Notes: a model not told the origin generated them from the sequence alone. Shown: positions 25,682 through 38,950, numbered from the stretch's first letter. The stretch: 64,000 nt of DNA from Allobosea sp035944375 (GCF_035944375.1 NZ_DASZBE010000043.1), one strand, 5' to 3'. Numbers and translations are program-made.

Positions 25682-26125
25682 GCCGCAGGAAGTTGCGACA
25701 GGCTCGTTGCGGCGGGCCCTTGGGCAACCGGACACTGGCGCGGCCATCGGCGCGCCGGACACCAGACAAAGAAAAAGGCAAGGCCGGTGCCTTGCCTTCT
25801 TAGTCTGTTTTTACCGCAGTAACGGCACACATCTGTTTGCGTGCGACTCGTATACTGAACGGGCGTTTGTCCTCCCGAGACCTGGTCCGCGGCGCTTCGT
25901 TCAACAAAGCGTGTCCAGCAAGGGTTTGATAACCGATCGCCACACGTCTGTCATCACTTTGAGCAGGTCGAGCCTCAACTTTTTGCAAATTTATTCTCCG
26001 CTGCACTTGTGCGGTGCAACATCGTGCGATTCGGCGTCCTGCGGCGCCTTGTTCCGGCCAAAGGATGCCGCTACGACGCCCGCGACGACATGCACGCCGA
26101 CATCTCGGCGGCCAAGGAGACGATC
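25682..26125. other. 444-bp gap without a recognised gene
   Basis: Contains the terminator of the mce operon (25775-25813), then about 300 bp of AT-richer sequence including TATACT at 25851-25856 (resembling a -10 box but without a clear -35), a CCTCCC motif near 25872, TTGCAA at 25983-25988, an inverted repeat TGCAC/GTGCA at 26002-26018, and an AAGGAGA ribosome-binding site before the cyclophilin gene. A small RNA or long leader is possible. No tRNA cloverleaf and no convincing ORF was seen. Confidence 0.6.
25775..25813 (+). terminator. Rho-independent terminator after the mce-RidA-DUF1467 unit
   Basis: Perfect 10-bp stem AAGGCAAGGC/GCCTTGCCTT with a CGGT loop, followed by a T-rich tail (CTTAGTCTGTTTTT). 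The clearest forward-strand terminator in the window. Confidence 0.85.
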
Positions 26126-26680
26126 ATGCTGCGCCACTCGCTCGCCACCCTCGCTCTTTTCGCCTCCCTCGGCCTTGCGACTGCGCCGGTTCGGGCCCAG
26201 GCCACGGATCCCGCCAACACGCTGATCCTCGAGACCAAGGACGGGCCGGTGACGATCCGCCTGCGGCCGGACCTCGCGCCCAAGCATGTCGAGCAGATCA
26301 AGACGCTGACCAAGCGCGGCTTCTATGACGGCATCGTCTTCCACCGCGTCATCGACGGATTCATGGCGCAGACCGGCGACCCGACGGGCACCGGCACGGG
26401 CAGCTCCGACCTGCCCAACATCAAGGCCGAGTTCACCCCGACCCCCTACAAGGTCGGCTCGGTCGGCATGGCGCGCTCGCAGTCGCCCGATTCGGCCAAT
26501 TCGCAGTTCTTCATCTGCTATGAGGGCTGCGGCTCGCTGACCGGTCAGTACACGCTCTTCGGCGAGGTCGTCTCGGGCATGGAGGCCGTCCGCAAGATCA
26601 AGAAGGGCGCCGCCGGCAGCGGCATGGTCACCGGCCCCGACAAGATCGTCCGCATGCGGCTCCAGTCCGATGTAAAGTAA
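26126..26680 (+). CDS. Secreted cyclophilin-type peptidyl-prolyl isomerase
   Basis: 184 aa. Signal peptide at about residues 1-25 (ending PVRAQA), then a compact cyclophilin domain with FHRVIDGFMAQTGD, GSVGMARSQ and SANSQFFI. It should catalyse proline isomerisation during folding in the periplasm. The start at 26126 is set by an AAGGAGA site seven bases upstream and by the signal peptide; an upstream frame to 26009 lacks both. Followed by a secreted TonB-C-like protein and a second, cytoplasmic cyclophilin, apparently one operon. Confidence 0.92.
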   Translation: MLRHSLATLALFASLGLATAPVRAQATDPANTLILETKDGPVTIRLRPDLAPKHVEQIKTLTKRGFYDGIVFHRVIDGFMAQTGDPTGTGTGSSDLPNIKAEFTPTPYKVGSVGMARSQSPDSANSQFFICYEGCGSLTGQYTLFGEVVSGMEAVRKIKKGAAGSGMVTGPDKIVRMRLQSDVK

Positions 26681-26684
26681 GCCG

Positions 26685-27350
26685 ATGGCGGGCAGGGCGC
26701 CGCGCGCCCTGAACGGCCTGTTCCTCTGCGCGCTGTCGGCTGTCACGGCGGGCGCGGCTGCGGCGCAGGGGACGACCGAACTCGGCCTGCCACCGGCGTC
26801 CGGTTCGCAAAATCCGGTCCTGCCGCCGCCCTCTGGCTCCCAGAACCCCGTGCTGCCGCCGCCGTCGGGCCAGCGCTATGTGCCCGGCACCGGCGGCCGC
26901 TTCGGTGGCGAGCCCGATCTCCCGGGCGCTGCGACGCGGCCGATCCCGCCGGCGCCTCGCGCCGGCAGCGGCGAGATCGGCGTGGTCGGCACGGTCGAGC
27001 CGGCGATGAAGACGCCCGACGTCGGCGCGCTCGACCGCCTCGTCGACATCGCCCCGGCGCTGCGCCGCTGCTGGGCGCCACCGGCGATGGACGGTCGGTC
27101 GAGCGGCGCGATGGCGACCGTGCGCTTCAGCCTGCGTCGCGACGGCTCGCTCTTCGGCGAGCCGCGCGTGACCTGGCAGACGCAGCAGACAGAGGCCGAT
27201 CTGCGCCGCCGCTTCACCGACTCCGTCGTCGCAGCCGTTCGCAGCTGCACACCTATGAGGTTGTCGCCGCAGCTCGGAGCCGCTATCGCGGGGCGACCCT
27301 TGTCCATCCGCTTCCACGGCCGCGCGCCGTCCAACGAAAGGCCGATCTGA
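26685..27350 (+). CDS. Secreted Pro-rich protein with TonB/TolA C-terminal-like domain
   Basis: 221 aa. Signal peptide at about 1-29 (ending GAAAAQG), a Pro-rich region holding a perfect 11-residue tandem repeat SGSQNPVLPPP (residues 39-60), then a C-terminal domain (about 118-215) with VRFSLRRDGSL, an R-F-x-x-S-V-V-x-A-V-R-S-C-T-P helix and RPLSIRF, which resembles TonB/TolA C-terminal domains. Two cysteines (RRCW, RSCTP) may form a disulfide. No membrane anchor other than the signal peptide. It sits between two cyclophilin genes, with ATGA overlap into the second. Confidence 0.7.
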   Translation: MAGRAPRALNGLFLCALSAVTAGAAAAQGTTELGLPPASGSQNPVLPPPSGSQNPVLPPPSGQRYVPGTGGRFGGEPDLPGAATRPIPPAPRAGSGEIGVVGTVEPAMKTPDVGALDRLVDIAPALRRCWAPPAMDGRSSGAMATVRFSLRRDGSLFGEPRVTWQTQQTEADLRRRFTDSVVAAVRSCTPMRLSPQLGAAIAGRPLSIRFHGRAPSNERPI

Positions 27351-27820
27351 TGTCGCTCGATCCCGAGAACACCCTCGTCATGGAAACCACCAAGGGCAAG
27401 GTGGTGATCAAGCTGCGCCCCGACCTCGCGCCCAAGCATGTCGAGCGGCTGAAACTGCTCGCGCGCGAGGGCTTCTATGACGGCATCGTCTTCCACCGCG
27501 TCATCGACGGCTTCATGGCCCAGGTCGGCTGCCCGCACGGCACCGGCACCGGCGGCTCGAAGCATCCCGACCTCGCGCAGGAATTCAACGCCGAGCCGCA
27601 TGTCCGCGGCGTTTGCTCGATGGCCCGCTCGCAGAACCCGAACTCGGCCAACAGCCAGTTCTTCATCGTCTTCGAGGACGCCCGCTTCCTCGACAAGCAG
27701 TACACCGCCTGGGGCCAGGTCGTTGAAGGCATGGAGAATGTCGACAACATCAAGCGCGGCGAGCCCGTGCGCGATCCCGACTCCATCGTCTCGATGAAGG
27801 TGATGGCCGACATCGCCTGA
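27350..27820 (+). CDS. ppiB: Cytoplasmic cyclophilin-type peptidyl-prolyl isomerase
   Basis: 156 aa, no signal peptide. Motifs FHRVIDGFMAQVGCPHGTGTGGS, CSMARSQNPNSANSQFFIVF and AWGQVVEGMENVD are those of small bacterial cyclophilins. Very similar in sequence to the secreted cyclophilin 670 bp upstream, suggesting an old duplication. The ATG overlaps the stop of the TonB-C-like gene; queA starts eight bases later. Confidence 0.93.
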   Translation: MSLDPENTLVMETTKGKVVIKLRPDLAPKHVERLKLLAREGFYDGIVFHRVIDGFMAQVGCPHGTGTGGSKHPDLAQEFNAEPHVRGVCSMARSQNPNSANSQFFIVFEDARFLDKQYTAWGQVVEGMENVDNIKRGEPVRDPDSIVSMKVMADIA

Positions 27821-27828
27821 GCCCGATC

Positions 27829-28935
27829 GTGGATGTCGGTCTCTTTGATTTTGACCTCCCCGAAGACCGCATCGCGCTGAGGCCCGTCAGCCCGCGCGAT
27901 GCGGCGCGTCTGCTCGTCGTCAGGCCCGATGCCGCACAGCCCTTCGAGGATCGCGGCATCCGCGATCTCGTCGGGCTGCTCCAGCCGGGTGACGCGCTCG
28001 TCCTCAACGACACGCGCGTCATTCCGTCCCGGCTCTATGGCCGGCGCCGGCGGGGCGAAGCCTCCGCCCGCATCGAGATCATGCTGCACAAGCGCGAGGC
28101 GGCCGACCGCTGGCTGGCCTTCGCGCGGCCGGCCAAGAAGCTGGCACTCGGCGAAACCGTCACCTTCGGCGACGAGGCCGAGAGCGGCGCCTGCGAGCTC
28201 GGCCGCCTCCAGGCCGAGATCGTCGCCAAGGCCGACGGCGGCGAGGTCGCGCTGCGCTTCGCACTCGCCGGGCCGCATCTCGACGAAGCCATCGCCCGCC
28301 TCGGCGAACTGCCGCTGCCGCCCTACATCGCCGGAAAGCGCGCGACCGACGCCGCCGATGCCCGCGACTACCAGACCATGCACGCGCGCAACGACGGTGC
28401 CGTGGCGGCGCCGACGGCCGGGCTGCACTTCACGCCCGACCTCGTCGCGGCGCTGGAGGCGAGGGGCGTTTCCCGCCACCTCGTCACCCTTCATGTCGGG
28501 GCCGGGACCTTCCTGCCGGTGAAGGCCGAGGATACGGAAGGTCATCGCATGCACGCCGAATGGGGGACGATCGCGCCGGAGACGGCCGCCGCCCTCAACA
28601 CTGTGCGGGCGAAAGGCGGGCGCATCGTCGCGGTCGGCACCACCTCGCTGCGCTTGCTCGAAAGCGCCACGGGCGAGGATGGCGTCATCCAGCCATTTTC
28701 AGGCGATACCGCGATCTTCATCACGCCGGGCTATCGTTTCCGCGCTGTCGATCTGCTGCTGACCAATTTCCACCTGCCGCGCTCGACACTGTTCATGCTC
28801 GTCTCGGCCTTCTGCGGCCTGAACGTGATGAAGCGGGCCTATGCCCATGCGATCGCCGAGAACTACCGCTTCTACTCCTATGGCGACGGCAGCCTGCTGC
28901 ACCGGGCGGCGATGACGGAGCGGCCCGGCCCCTGA
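27829..28935 (+). CDS. queA: S-adenosylmethionine:tRNA ribosyltransferase-isomerase
   Basis: 368 aa. Transfers the ribosyl moiety of SAM to preQ1 in tRNA to make epoxyqueuosine. Family sequences: FDFDLPEDRIALRP, DALVLNDTRVIPSRLYG, APTAGLHFT and FITPGYRFRAVDLLLTNFHLPRSTLFML-type C terminus. GTG start at 27829, right after ppiB; no better start is near. The tgt gene that often follows queA is not in this window. Confidence 0.94.
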   Translation: MDVGLFDFDLPEDRIALRPVSPRDAARLLVVRPDAAQPFEDRGIRDLVGLLQPGDALVLNDTRVIPSRLYGRRRRGEASARIEIMLHKREAADRWLAFARPAKKLALGETVTFGDEAESGACELGRLQAEIVAKADGGEVALRFALAGPHLDEAIARLGELPLPPYIAGKRATDAADARDYQTMHARNDGAVAAPTAGLHFTPDLVAALEARGVSRHLVTLHVGAGTFLPVKAEDTEGHRMHAEWGTIAPETAAALNTVRAKGGRIVAVGTTSLRLLESATGEDGVIQPFSGDTAIFITPGYRFRAVDLLLTNFHLPRSTLFMLVSAFCGLNVMKRAYAHAIAENYRFYSYGDGSLLHRAAMTERPGP

Positions 28936-29063
28936 CGGGCGCGGCGGCGTCGTGGCACTCGTCATGACGATTGCGCGGGATCGTCGAGGAAAATCCTGTT
29001 CCGGCTCGCCATTGCCGGTCGAAAATGCTACCGGGCACGACCACACAGGATGTCTGACGGACC

Positions 29064-29726
29064 ATGGCCGATATTTTCCGCGAGATCGACGAGGAAGTAC
29101 GCCGCGACAAGGCGGCGGAGCTCTGGAAGAAGTATGGCTGGCTGGTCACGGGCCTGGCCGTGCTGGCGGTCGCGGCCGTGGCCGGCTGGCAGTTCTGGCT
29201 CTACCGGGAGCAGCAGGCCTCGCAGGTCGTCGGCGCCCGGCTCGAGGCAGCCCTGAAGGCCTCTCGCGACGGCAACGGGTCCGAGGCCGAGACGATCCTC
29301 GGCGAACTCGCGGCGAGTGCGCCGGCGGGCTACCGCCAGATCGCCCGCTTCCGCCTCGCGGCCGAGACCGCCAAGCGGGATGCCGCTGCCGGCGCGACCG
29401 CCTTCGACCAGATCGCGGCCGATGCCTCGCTGGGCCAGCTCTATCGCGATCTCGCCCGGCTGCGGGCAGGCATGCTGCGCGTCGACCTCGTGCCCTATCC
29501 GGAGCTTCGGACGGCGCTGGAGCCGCTGGCGACCGCGCAGGGCGCCTGGCGCCATTCGGCCCGCGAGTTCCTCGGCATCGCCGCGCTCAAGGCCAATCTC
29601 TTCGAGGATGCCGGCCGCTGGTTCGATGCCATCGTCACCGACCCGCAGTCGCCCGCCGTCCTGCGCCAGCGCACGGAGCTCTATCTCGCTCTGGTGCGCG
29701 GTGGGCCGGTCGAGACGAAGAACTGA
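29064..29726 (+). CDS. YfgM-like membrane-anchored tetratricopeptide protein
   Basis: 220 aa. Cytoplasmic N terminus (MADIFREIDEEVRRDKAAELWKKYG, partly quoted), a membrane segment at about 27-47, then a helical repeat domain outside the membrane. This is the layout of YfgM, a SecYEG-associated protein whose gene lies upstream of bamB and der in E. coli. Here der follows at once after a repeat element and bamB is absent between them. The YfgM assignment rests on layout and position. Confidence 0.75.
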   Translation: MADIFREIDEEVRRDKAAELWKKYGWLVTGLAVLAVAAVAGWQFWLYREQQASQVVGARLEAALKASRDGNGSEAETILGELAASAPAGYRQIARFRLAAETAKRDAAAGATAFDQIAADASLGQLYRDLARLRAGMLRVDLVPYPELRTALEPLATAQGAWRHSAREFLGIAALKANLFEDAGRWFDAIVTDPQSPAVLRQRTELYLALVRGGPVETKN

Positions 29727-29731
29727 AATTT

Positions 29732-29851
29732 CTCATTCCGGGACATCGCGGAGCGATGGACCCGGAAACCACGACGAGCTGCTGTCGTCCGACACCGCCG
29801 GTCACCCGGTCGTGGGTTCCGGGTTCGGCCTGTCGGCTGCCCCGGAATGAC
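29732..29851. repeat. REP/BIME-like palindromic intergenic element (copy 4)
   Basis: Starts CTCATTCCGGG and ends CCCGGAATGAC, giving outer inverted ends; inside, CCCGGAAACCACGAC pairs approximately with GTCGTGGGTTCCGGG. Close in sequence to copy 7, defining a subfamily. Lies between the YfgM-like gene and der; its right end supplies an ATG that falsely extends the der frame. Confidence 0.75.
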
Positions 29852-29882
29852 GAAGTGGCGCTGCTGCTGTAATGGAACTGCA

Positions 29883-31301
29883 ATGACCACCGTCGCCATC
29901 ATCGGCCGTCCCAATGTCGGCAAGTCGACGCTGTTCAACCGGCTCGTCGGCAAGAAACTCGCCTTGGTCGACGACCGGCCCGGCGTGACGCGCGACCGGC
30001 GCGAGGGCGAGGCTGCGCTCGGCCATCTGCGCTTCAACATCGTCGATACGGCGGGGCTGGAGGAAGCCGATCCCGGCTCGCTCGCCGGGCGCATGCGTGC
30101 GCAGACCGAGGTCGCGATCGCTCAGGCGGACGTCATCCTGTTCATGATCGACGCCAGGCTCGGCCTGACGCCGATGGACCAGCCCTTTGCCGATCTCGTC
30201 CGGAAATCGGGCAAGCCCGTCATCCTGCTGGCCAACAAGGCCGAGGGGAGGAAGGGGCTCGACGGCATCTTCGAATCCTACGCTCTGGGCCTCGGAGATC
30301 CCGTGCCCTTCTCGGCCGAACATGGCGAGGGTACGTCCGACCTGCTGGAGGCGCTCGCGCCTTACGTCGATGTCGAGCCGGAGGAAGAAGAGTCCTTCGA
30401 CGAAAGCTATGGCGACAAGAAATGGGTCGAGGCACCGGCCGCCTTCGTTGACGAGGAGGCGGAATACAACGACCCCAACAAGCCGCTGCGCGTGACCATC
30501 ATCGGCCGCCCGAATGCCGGCAAGTCGACGCTGGTCAACCGGATGATCGGCGAGGAGCGCCTGCTCGTCGGTCCCGAGGCCGGCATCACCCGCGACACCA
30601 TCTCGGTCGACTATGAATGGCGCGGCCGGCCGGTAAAGCTGTTCGACACGGCCGGCATGCGCAAACGCGCCCGCATCGAGGAAAAGCTCGAGAAGATGTC
30701 GGTGCAGGATTCGCTGCGCGCGATCCGCTTCGCCGAGGTCGTCGTCGTGCTGCTCGACGCCACCATCCCCTTCGAGAAGCAGGACCTGACGCTCGTCGAC
30801 TTCACCGAGCGCGAGGGCCGCACCGTCGTCATCGGCCTGAACAAATGGGATCTCGTCGCCGACAAGAACGGCCTCCTCGCCGAGCTCAAGGAGAAGGCCA
30901 CCCATCTGCTGGCGCAGGTACGCGGCGTGCCGATCATCCCGCTCTCTGGTCTCGCCGGCGAGGGGATCGACCGGCTGATGCAGGCCGTGTTCCAGGCCTA
31001 TGACGTCTGGAACCGCCGCGTCTCGACGGCGAAGATCAACCGCTGGCTCGAAGGCGTGCTCTCGGCCCATCCGCCGCCAGCCGTGGCCGGCCGGCGAATC
31101 AAGATCCGCTACATGACCCAGGCCAAGGCGCGCCCGCCGACCTTCGCGCTGTTCGGCAACCAGCTCGACCATCTGCCGGTGTCCTACACCCGCTATCTGG
31201 TCAACAACCTGCGCGAGGCCTTCGATCTGCCGGGAACGCCGATCCGTCTGCACACCCGCGGCGGCGAGAACCCCTACGACAAGAACAAGCGCGCGGGGTG
31301 A
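29883..31301 (+). CDS. der: Ribosome assembly GTPase Der (EngA)
   Basis: 472 aa with two tandem GTPase domains (GRPNVGKSTLFN and GRPNAGKSTLVN; NKAE and NKWD specificity motifs) and a C-terminal KH-like domain (RIKIRYMTQAKARPPTF). Essential for 50S subunit assembly in studied bacteria. The start at 29883 (MTTVAIIGRPNVG) is family-like; the open frame to 29847 begins in the repeat element. Confidence 0.96.
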   Translation: MTTVAIIGRPNVGKSTLFNRLVGKKLALVDDRPGVTRDRREGEAALGHLRFNIVDTAGLEEADPGSLAGRMRAQTEVAIAQADVILFMIDARLGLTPMDQPFADLVRKSGKPVILLANKAEGRKGLDGIFESYALGLGDPVPFSAEHGEGTSDLLEALAPYVDVEPEEEESFDESYGDKKWVEAPAAFVDEEAEYNDPNKPLRVTIIGRPNAGKSTLVNRMIGEERLLVGPEAGITRDTISVDYEWRGRPVKLFDTAGMRKRARIEEKLEKMSVQDSLRAIRFAEVVVVLLDATIPFEKQDLTLVDFTEREGRTVVIGLNKWDLVADKNGLLAELKEKATHLLAQVRGVPIIPLSGLAGEGIDRLMQAVFQAYDVWNRRVSTAKINRWLEGVLSAHPPPAVAGRRIKIRYMTQAKARPPTFALFGNQLDHLPVSYTRYLVNNLREAFDLPGTPIRLHTRGGENPYDKNKRAG

Positions 31302-31312
31302 CAACCCGGCGC

Positions 31313-31387
31313 GTCATTCTCGGGCGGAGCGCAGCGGAGACCCGAGAATCTTCGGCAAGAGATGCTCGGGTCGAGCCCGAGCATGAC
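31313..31387. repeat. REP/BIME-like palindromic intergenic element (copy 5)
   Basis: 75 bp between convergent der and the SDR gene. Two simple hairpins: ATTCTCGGG...CCCGAGAAT around a GCGGAGCGCAGCGGAG loop, and GATGCTCGGG-TCGAG-CCCGAGCATGAC. GTCAT and ATGAC at the ends. It could serve as a bidirectional terminator here. Confidence 0.75.
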
Positions 31388-31395
31388 GCCTGAGC

Positions 31396-32136
31396 CTAAC
31401 CCGGCATCTGCGGGCTGAGCACCTTGCCCTGCGGGAAGTCGAAGATCTTGCCGCTCTCGGCCCAGTCCGGCGAGGCGATGGCGACCAGATGCGGCGCCAG
31501 TTCCTCCGGCGTCTTCAGCGTCAGCGGGTCCTCGCCCGGCATGGCTTCCGCCCGCATCCGCGTCCGCAGCGGCCCTGGATTGACCATCATGACCTTGAGC
31601 GGCGTCGTCGCCGTTTCGGCCGCATAGGTGCGCCCCATCGCCTCGACGGCGGCCTTGGAGATCGAATAGGGGCCCCAATAGGCCAGGCATTTATGCGCCG
31701 CGCCCGAGGACATCAGGATGACGCGCCCGGCATCGGAGGCCTGGAGTGCCGGCTCAACCGATTTCAGCAGCCGCCAATTGGCCGTGACGTTGGTGTCGAA
31801 CACCCTGGCCCACTCCTTGGGCGAGGCATGCGTCAGCGGCGAGAGCGGGCCGAGGATGCCTGCATTGGCCAAGAGGATATCGAGCTTGCCCCAGCGCTGC
31901 AGCAGGGCCGGGCCGAGCTTTTCGACCGCCGGGGCGTCGCCGAGATCGAGCGGGACCAGCGTGGCGCTGCCGCCCTCGGCCCGGATCTCGTCGTCGAGTT
32001 CCTCCAGCGCGCCGCTGGTGCGGGCCAGCGCGACGACATGGGCGCCAGCCCTGGCGAAGGCGAGCGCAGCCGCCCGCCCGATCCCGCGTGAGGCGCCGGT
32101 GACGAGCGCGACGCGCCCGGAGAGAGGTTGGGTCAT
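31396..32136 (-). CDS. Short-chain dehydrogenase/reductase
   Basis: 246 aa, SDR fold with the cofactor loop TGASRGIGRAAA, NAG(I) at the NNAG position (ANAGILGPL), catalytic Ser in ILMSSGAAH and the Y-x-x-x-K motif YSISKAA. NAD(P)-dependent oxidoreductase of unknown substrate. The start at 32136 (MTQPLSGRVALVTGAS) is family-like; an extension to 32208 reads into the adjacent repeat. Position downstream of purF on the same strand is common in Rhizobiales. Confidence 0.88.
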   Translation of the reverse strand: MTQPLSGRVALVTGASRGIGRAAALAFARAGAHVVALARTSGALEELDDEIRAEGGSATLVPLDLGDAPAVEKLGPALLQRWGKLDILLANAGILGPLSPLTHASPKEWARVFDTNVTANWRLLKSVEPALQASDAGRVILMSSGAAHKCLAYWGPYSISKAAVEAMGRTYAAETATTPLKVMMVNPGPLRTRMRAEAMPGEDPLTLKTPEELAPHLVAIASPDWAESGKIFDFPQGKVLSPQMPG

Positions 32137-32164
32137 CGACTGAATTCTCACTTCGTAACCGTGG

Positions 32165-32264
32165 GTCATCCCGGACCAGCCGCGAAGCGGCGCCGATCCG
32201 GGATCCATGCCTGAACCGTTCCGGAATGGACCCCGGGTCTACGCTGCGCTTCGCCCGGGATGAC
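32165..32264. repeat. REP/BIME-like palindromic intergenic element (copy 6)
   Basis: Starts GTCATCCCGGA and ends CGGGATGAC. Internal hairpins around AGCCGCGAAGCGGC and CTACGCTGCGCTTCGCC-type loops, plus ATCCGGGATCC. It lies between purF and the SDR gene, both on the minus strand. Confidence 0.75.
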
Positions 32265-32293
32265 GTGTTCTGGTGATGCGTGGACAGACGCGA

Positions 32294-33781
<1,488 letters not shown>

Positions 33782-33824
33782 CACGGGGCTCCTGGAAGCG
33801 GGACGACAGGCTTTTACGAGCGAA

Positions 33825-34508
33825 TTACGGGCGAGTTGGGGCAGGTGTCGTCGGGCGCGTGCCGTCGATGGCACGCTGCAGCGCCTGCCGGTCCGTCGCG
33901 TTCGGCACCTCGGTGCGGCGCTGTGGGTCGCTCCCCGGGGCGGTGGGCGTGCGCGGCTCCTCCGCAGGGGCTTCCGTCGGTTCGCCTTCGCCCTTGGGCT
34001 TCAGCAGGTTCTTGATGAAGTCGGCGTTCACGTCCTGCGGCAGCATCGTCAGCAGCGAGCGACCGGTTTCCTCGAGCATCGGCTTCGCCTTGGCGTCGCG
34101 GGCCCAGGGCGGCATGTTCTTGTCGCCCATCAGCGCAGCGAAGAAGAGGTAGCCGATTACCGCCAGAAGCAGCCCGCGCCCGGCGCCGAAGACGAAGCCC
34201 AGCGTCCGGTCGAGCGCGCCGATGCGGGAATCGAGCACGAAGTCCGAGATCCGCGCCGTCACCAGCGAAACCACGATCAGCGTCACCAGGAACAGCGAGG
34301 CGATCGAGGCGATCAGCGCGATCATGTCGTTGGGGATGTACTGCTTCAGGATCGGCAGCAATTGCGGGTGGAACACCCAGGCGACGGCTGCTGCGGTTGC
34401 CCAGGAGGCGATCGCGAGCACCTCGCGCGTGAGCCCCCGCACTGCCGCCAGCAAAGCCGAGATCAGAATCACGCCGATGACGACGAGATCGAGAATGGTC
34501 ACAGGCAT
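33825..34508 (-). CDS. cvpA: CvpA family membrane protein
   Basis: 227 aa. Four hydrophobic segments in the first 140 residues (LDLVVIGVILISALLAAVRG onward) with the RGLTREVLAIASW motif of CvpA. The last 60 residues are a Pro/Glu/Thr-rich tail. CvpA is linked to colicin V production and purF regulation in E. coli; its molecular role is unclear. Adjacent to and upstream of purF. Confidence 0.9.
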   Translation of the reverse strand: MPVTILDLVVIGVILISALLAAVRGLTREVLAIASWATAAAVAWVFHPQLLPILKQYIPNDMIALIASIASLFLVTLIVVSLVTARISDFVLDSRIGALDRTLGFVFGAGRGLLLAVIGYLFFAALMGDKNMPPWARDAKAKPMLEETGRSLLTMLPQDVNADFIKNLLKPKGEGEPTEAPAEEPRTPTAPGSDPQRRTEVPNATDRQALQRAIDGTRPTTPAPTRP

Positions 34509-34614
34509 GGATGAGCCGCTTCGTTATGGTCTCGGAATGGCCTGCAACAGATGGGCTGGCCGCATCGGGTTTGCTATACGCGTTCGCGCCCGTTGCGTCA
34601 CTATTGCGACAGGG

Positions 34615-36012
<1,398 letters not shown>

Positions 36013-36027
36013 CAGCCTTCTCCGCCT

Positions 36028-36158
36028 GTCATTCCGGGGCCCGGCGAAGCCGGGAACCCGGAACCCACGACGGGGCGCGATGCCCGTGAGTTCACGTCTG
36101 TCGTGTGCGCCCGGTCGTGGGTTCCGGGTTCTTCGCTGCCGCGAAGCCCCGGAATGAC
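36028..36158. repeat. REP/BIME-like palindromic intergenic element (copy 7)
   Basis: 131 bp between alr and radA. Starts GTCATTCCGGGGC and ends GCCCCGGAATGAC: a perfect outer inverted repeat. Inside, CCCGGAACCCACGAC pairs with GTCGTGGGTTCCGGG. The internal block is shared with copy 4, 6 kb away. Confidence 0.8.
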
Positions 36159-36179
36159 AAGGGTCGCCGTCATGACCGG

Positions 36180-37306
36180 CTAAACCCCGACATAGCGCCG
36201 CGCATGGCGCCGGCCGAGGCTGGTCAGGATCTCGTAGCCGATGGTCTTCGCGCCGGCGCCGACCATATCCAGATCGAGCGGGCCGCCGATCAGCGTGACC
36301 GGATCGCCCCGCTTCACCGATGTCGCGGGCAGATCCGTCACGTCGATGATGACCAGATCCATCGAAACCGTGCCGACGAAGGGACAGACCACGCCATCGA
36401 CGATCGCGCTGCCGCCCGGGCTGGTATCGGTCCCGCTCGCATTGCGCGGATATCCGTCGGCATAGCCCAGGCAGATCGTGGCGAGCCGGCTGTCGCGCTG
36501 GGCCGTCCAGCGCCCGTTATAGCCGACCTGCGTGCCGGCCCGGACGTCGCGCAATTGCAGGATGCGCGAGGTCAGCCCGACCACGGCTCGCATCGGATTG
36601 GGCCGGCCCGGCGTCGGATTGCCGCCATAGAGCGCATAGCCGGGACGCGTCAGCTGATAGGAGGGGCAGTCCTTCAGGAAATGCCCCGAGGAGTTCTTCA
36701 GCGAGGCCGGGATGCCGGGGAGGGCGGCGGTGATGGCGGCAAAGGCCGCCATCTGGCGCGCATTGGCCGGGTCCGTCTCGTCTTCGGAGGAGGCGAAATG
36801 GCTCATCACCAGCCCGATTCCCGCCGCGTCGATCTCATTCTTGAGGGCTAAGACCGCATTCGGGCCATCGCCCGCGGGTAGGCCGAGCCGGTTCATCCCC
36901 GTGTCGAGATGCAGGGCCGCAGGCCTGCCCCGCGCGCCGCCGGCGCGGAAGGACGCCCATTCCCGCAGTTCATCGGGCGAGCCGAGAACGGGCGACAGAT
37001 CATGCTCGACATAGCGGCCGCAGCTGCCGGGCAGCAATCCGTTGAGGATGTAGACCGTGGCGTCCGGTGCCACCGCGCGGGCCCTTACGCCCTCGGAGAG
37101 ATGGGCGACGAAGAAGCTCTTGCAGCCGGCGGCGGCGAGCGCGGTCACGGCCGGCTCGATGCCGAGTCCATAGGCGTTCGCCTTGACGACGGCGGCCGCC
37201 TGCGTCCCGGCCCGGTCCTGGAGCGCGCGCCAGTTGGCGACGAGCGCCCCGAGGTCAATCGTCAGGATGGTGCCGCAGGTGTCGGCGTCGGGCGTGTCGA
37301 AGCGGC

Positions 37307-37310
<4 letters not shown>
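36180..37310 (-). CDS. alr: Alanine racemase
   Basis: 376 aa PLP enzyme making D-alanine for peptidoglycan. PLP lysine motif VVKANAYGLG, then HLDTGMNRLG and a C-terminal VSMDLVIIDVTDLP with the second domain's GDPVTLIG. The ATG at 37310 overlaps the dnaB stop by four bases. A frame extension to 37463 lies within dnaB and is rejected. Confidence 0.94.
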
Positions 37311-38794
<1,484 letters not shown>

Positions 38795-38950
38795 GGCCTT
38801 CGATAGGTCAGAATCGACCCGCGGCGGAACGGGAACAAATAAGGAACGCAAGAATTAGGCGGAACTCTGCCCGCTGTCCACAGCTTCGGCCCCCGATCGC
38901 CGATCGAGGGCCAGTTCCTTGCTTCGGCCGGCCGCTCCTGGACGCCGGTT

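Noticed and set aside
25682..26125. tRNA or small coding gene in the 444-bp gap
   Set aside because: No cloverleaf or T-arm consensus seen, and short frames there lack ribosome-binding sites.
29847..29882. Upstream start for der
   Set aside because: The extra 12 codons come from the right end of a REP-like element and are Cys-rich and unlike the family.
38795..38950. Possible origin or DnaA-box cluster upstream of dnaB
   Set aside because: One AT-richer patch but no repeated DnaA-box-like motifs; probably only the dnaB promoter region.
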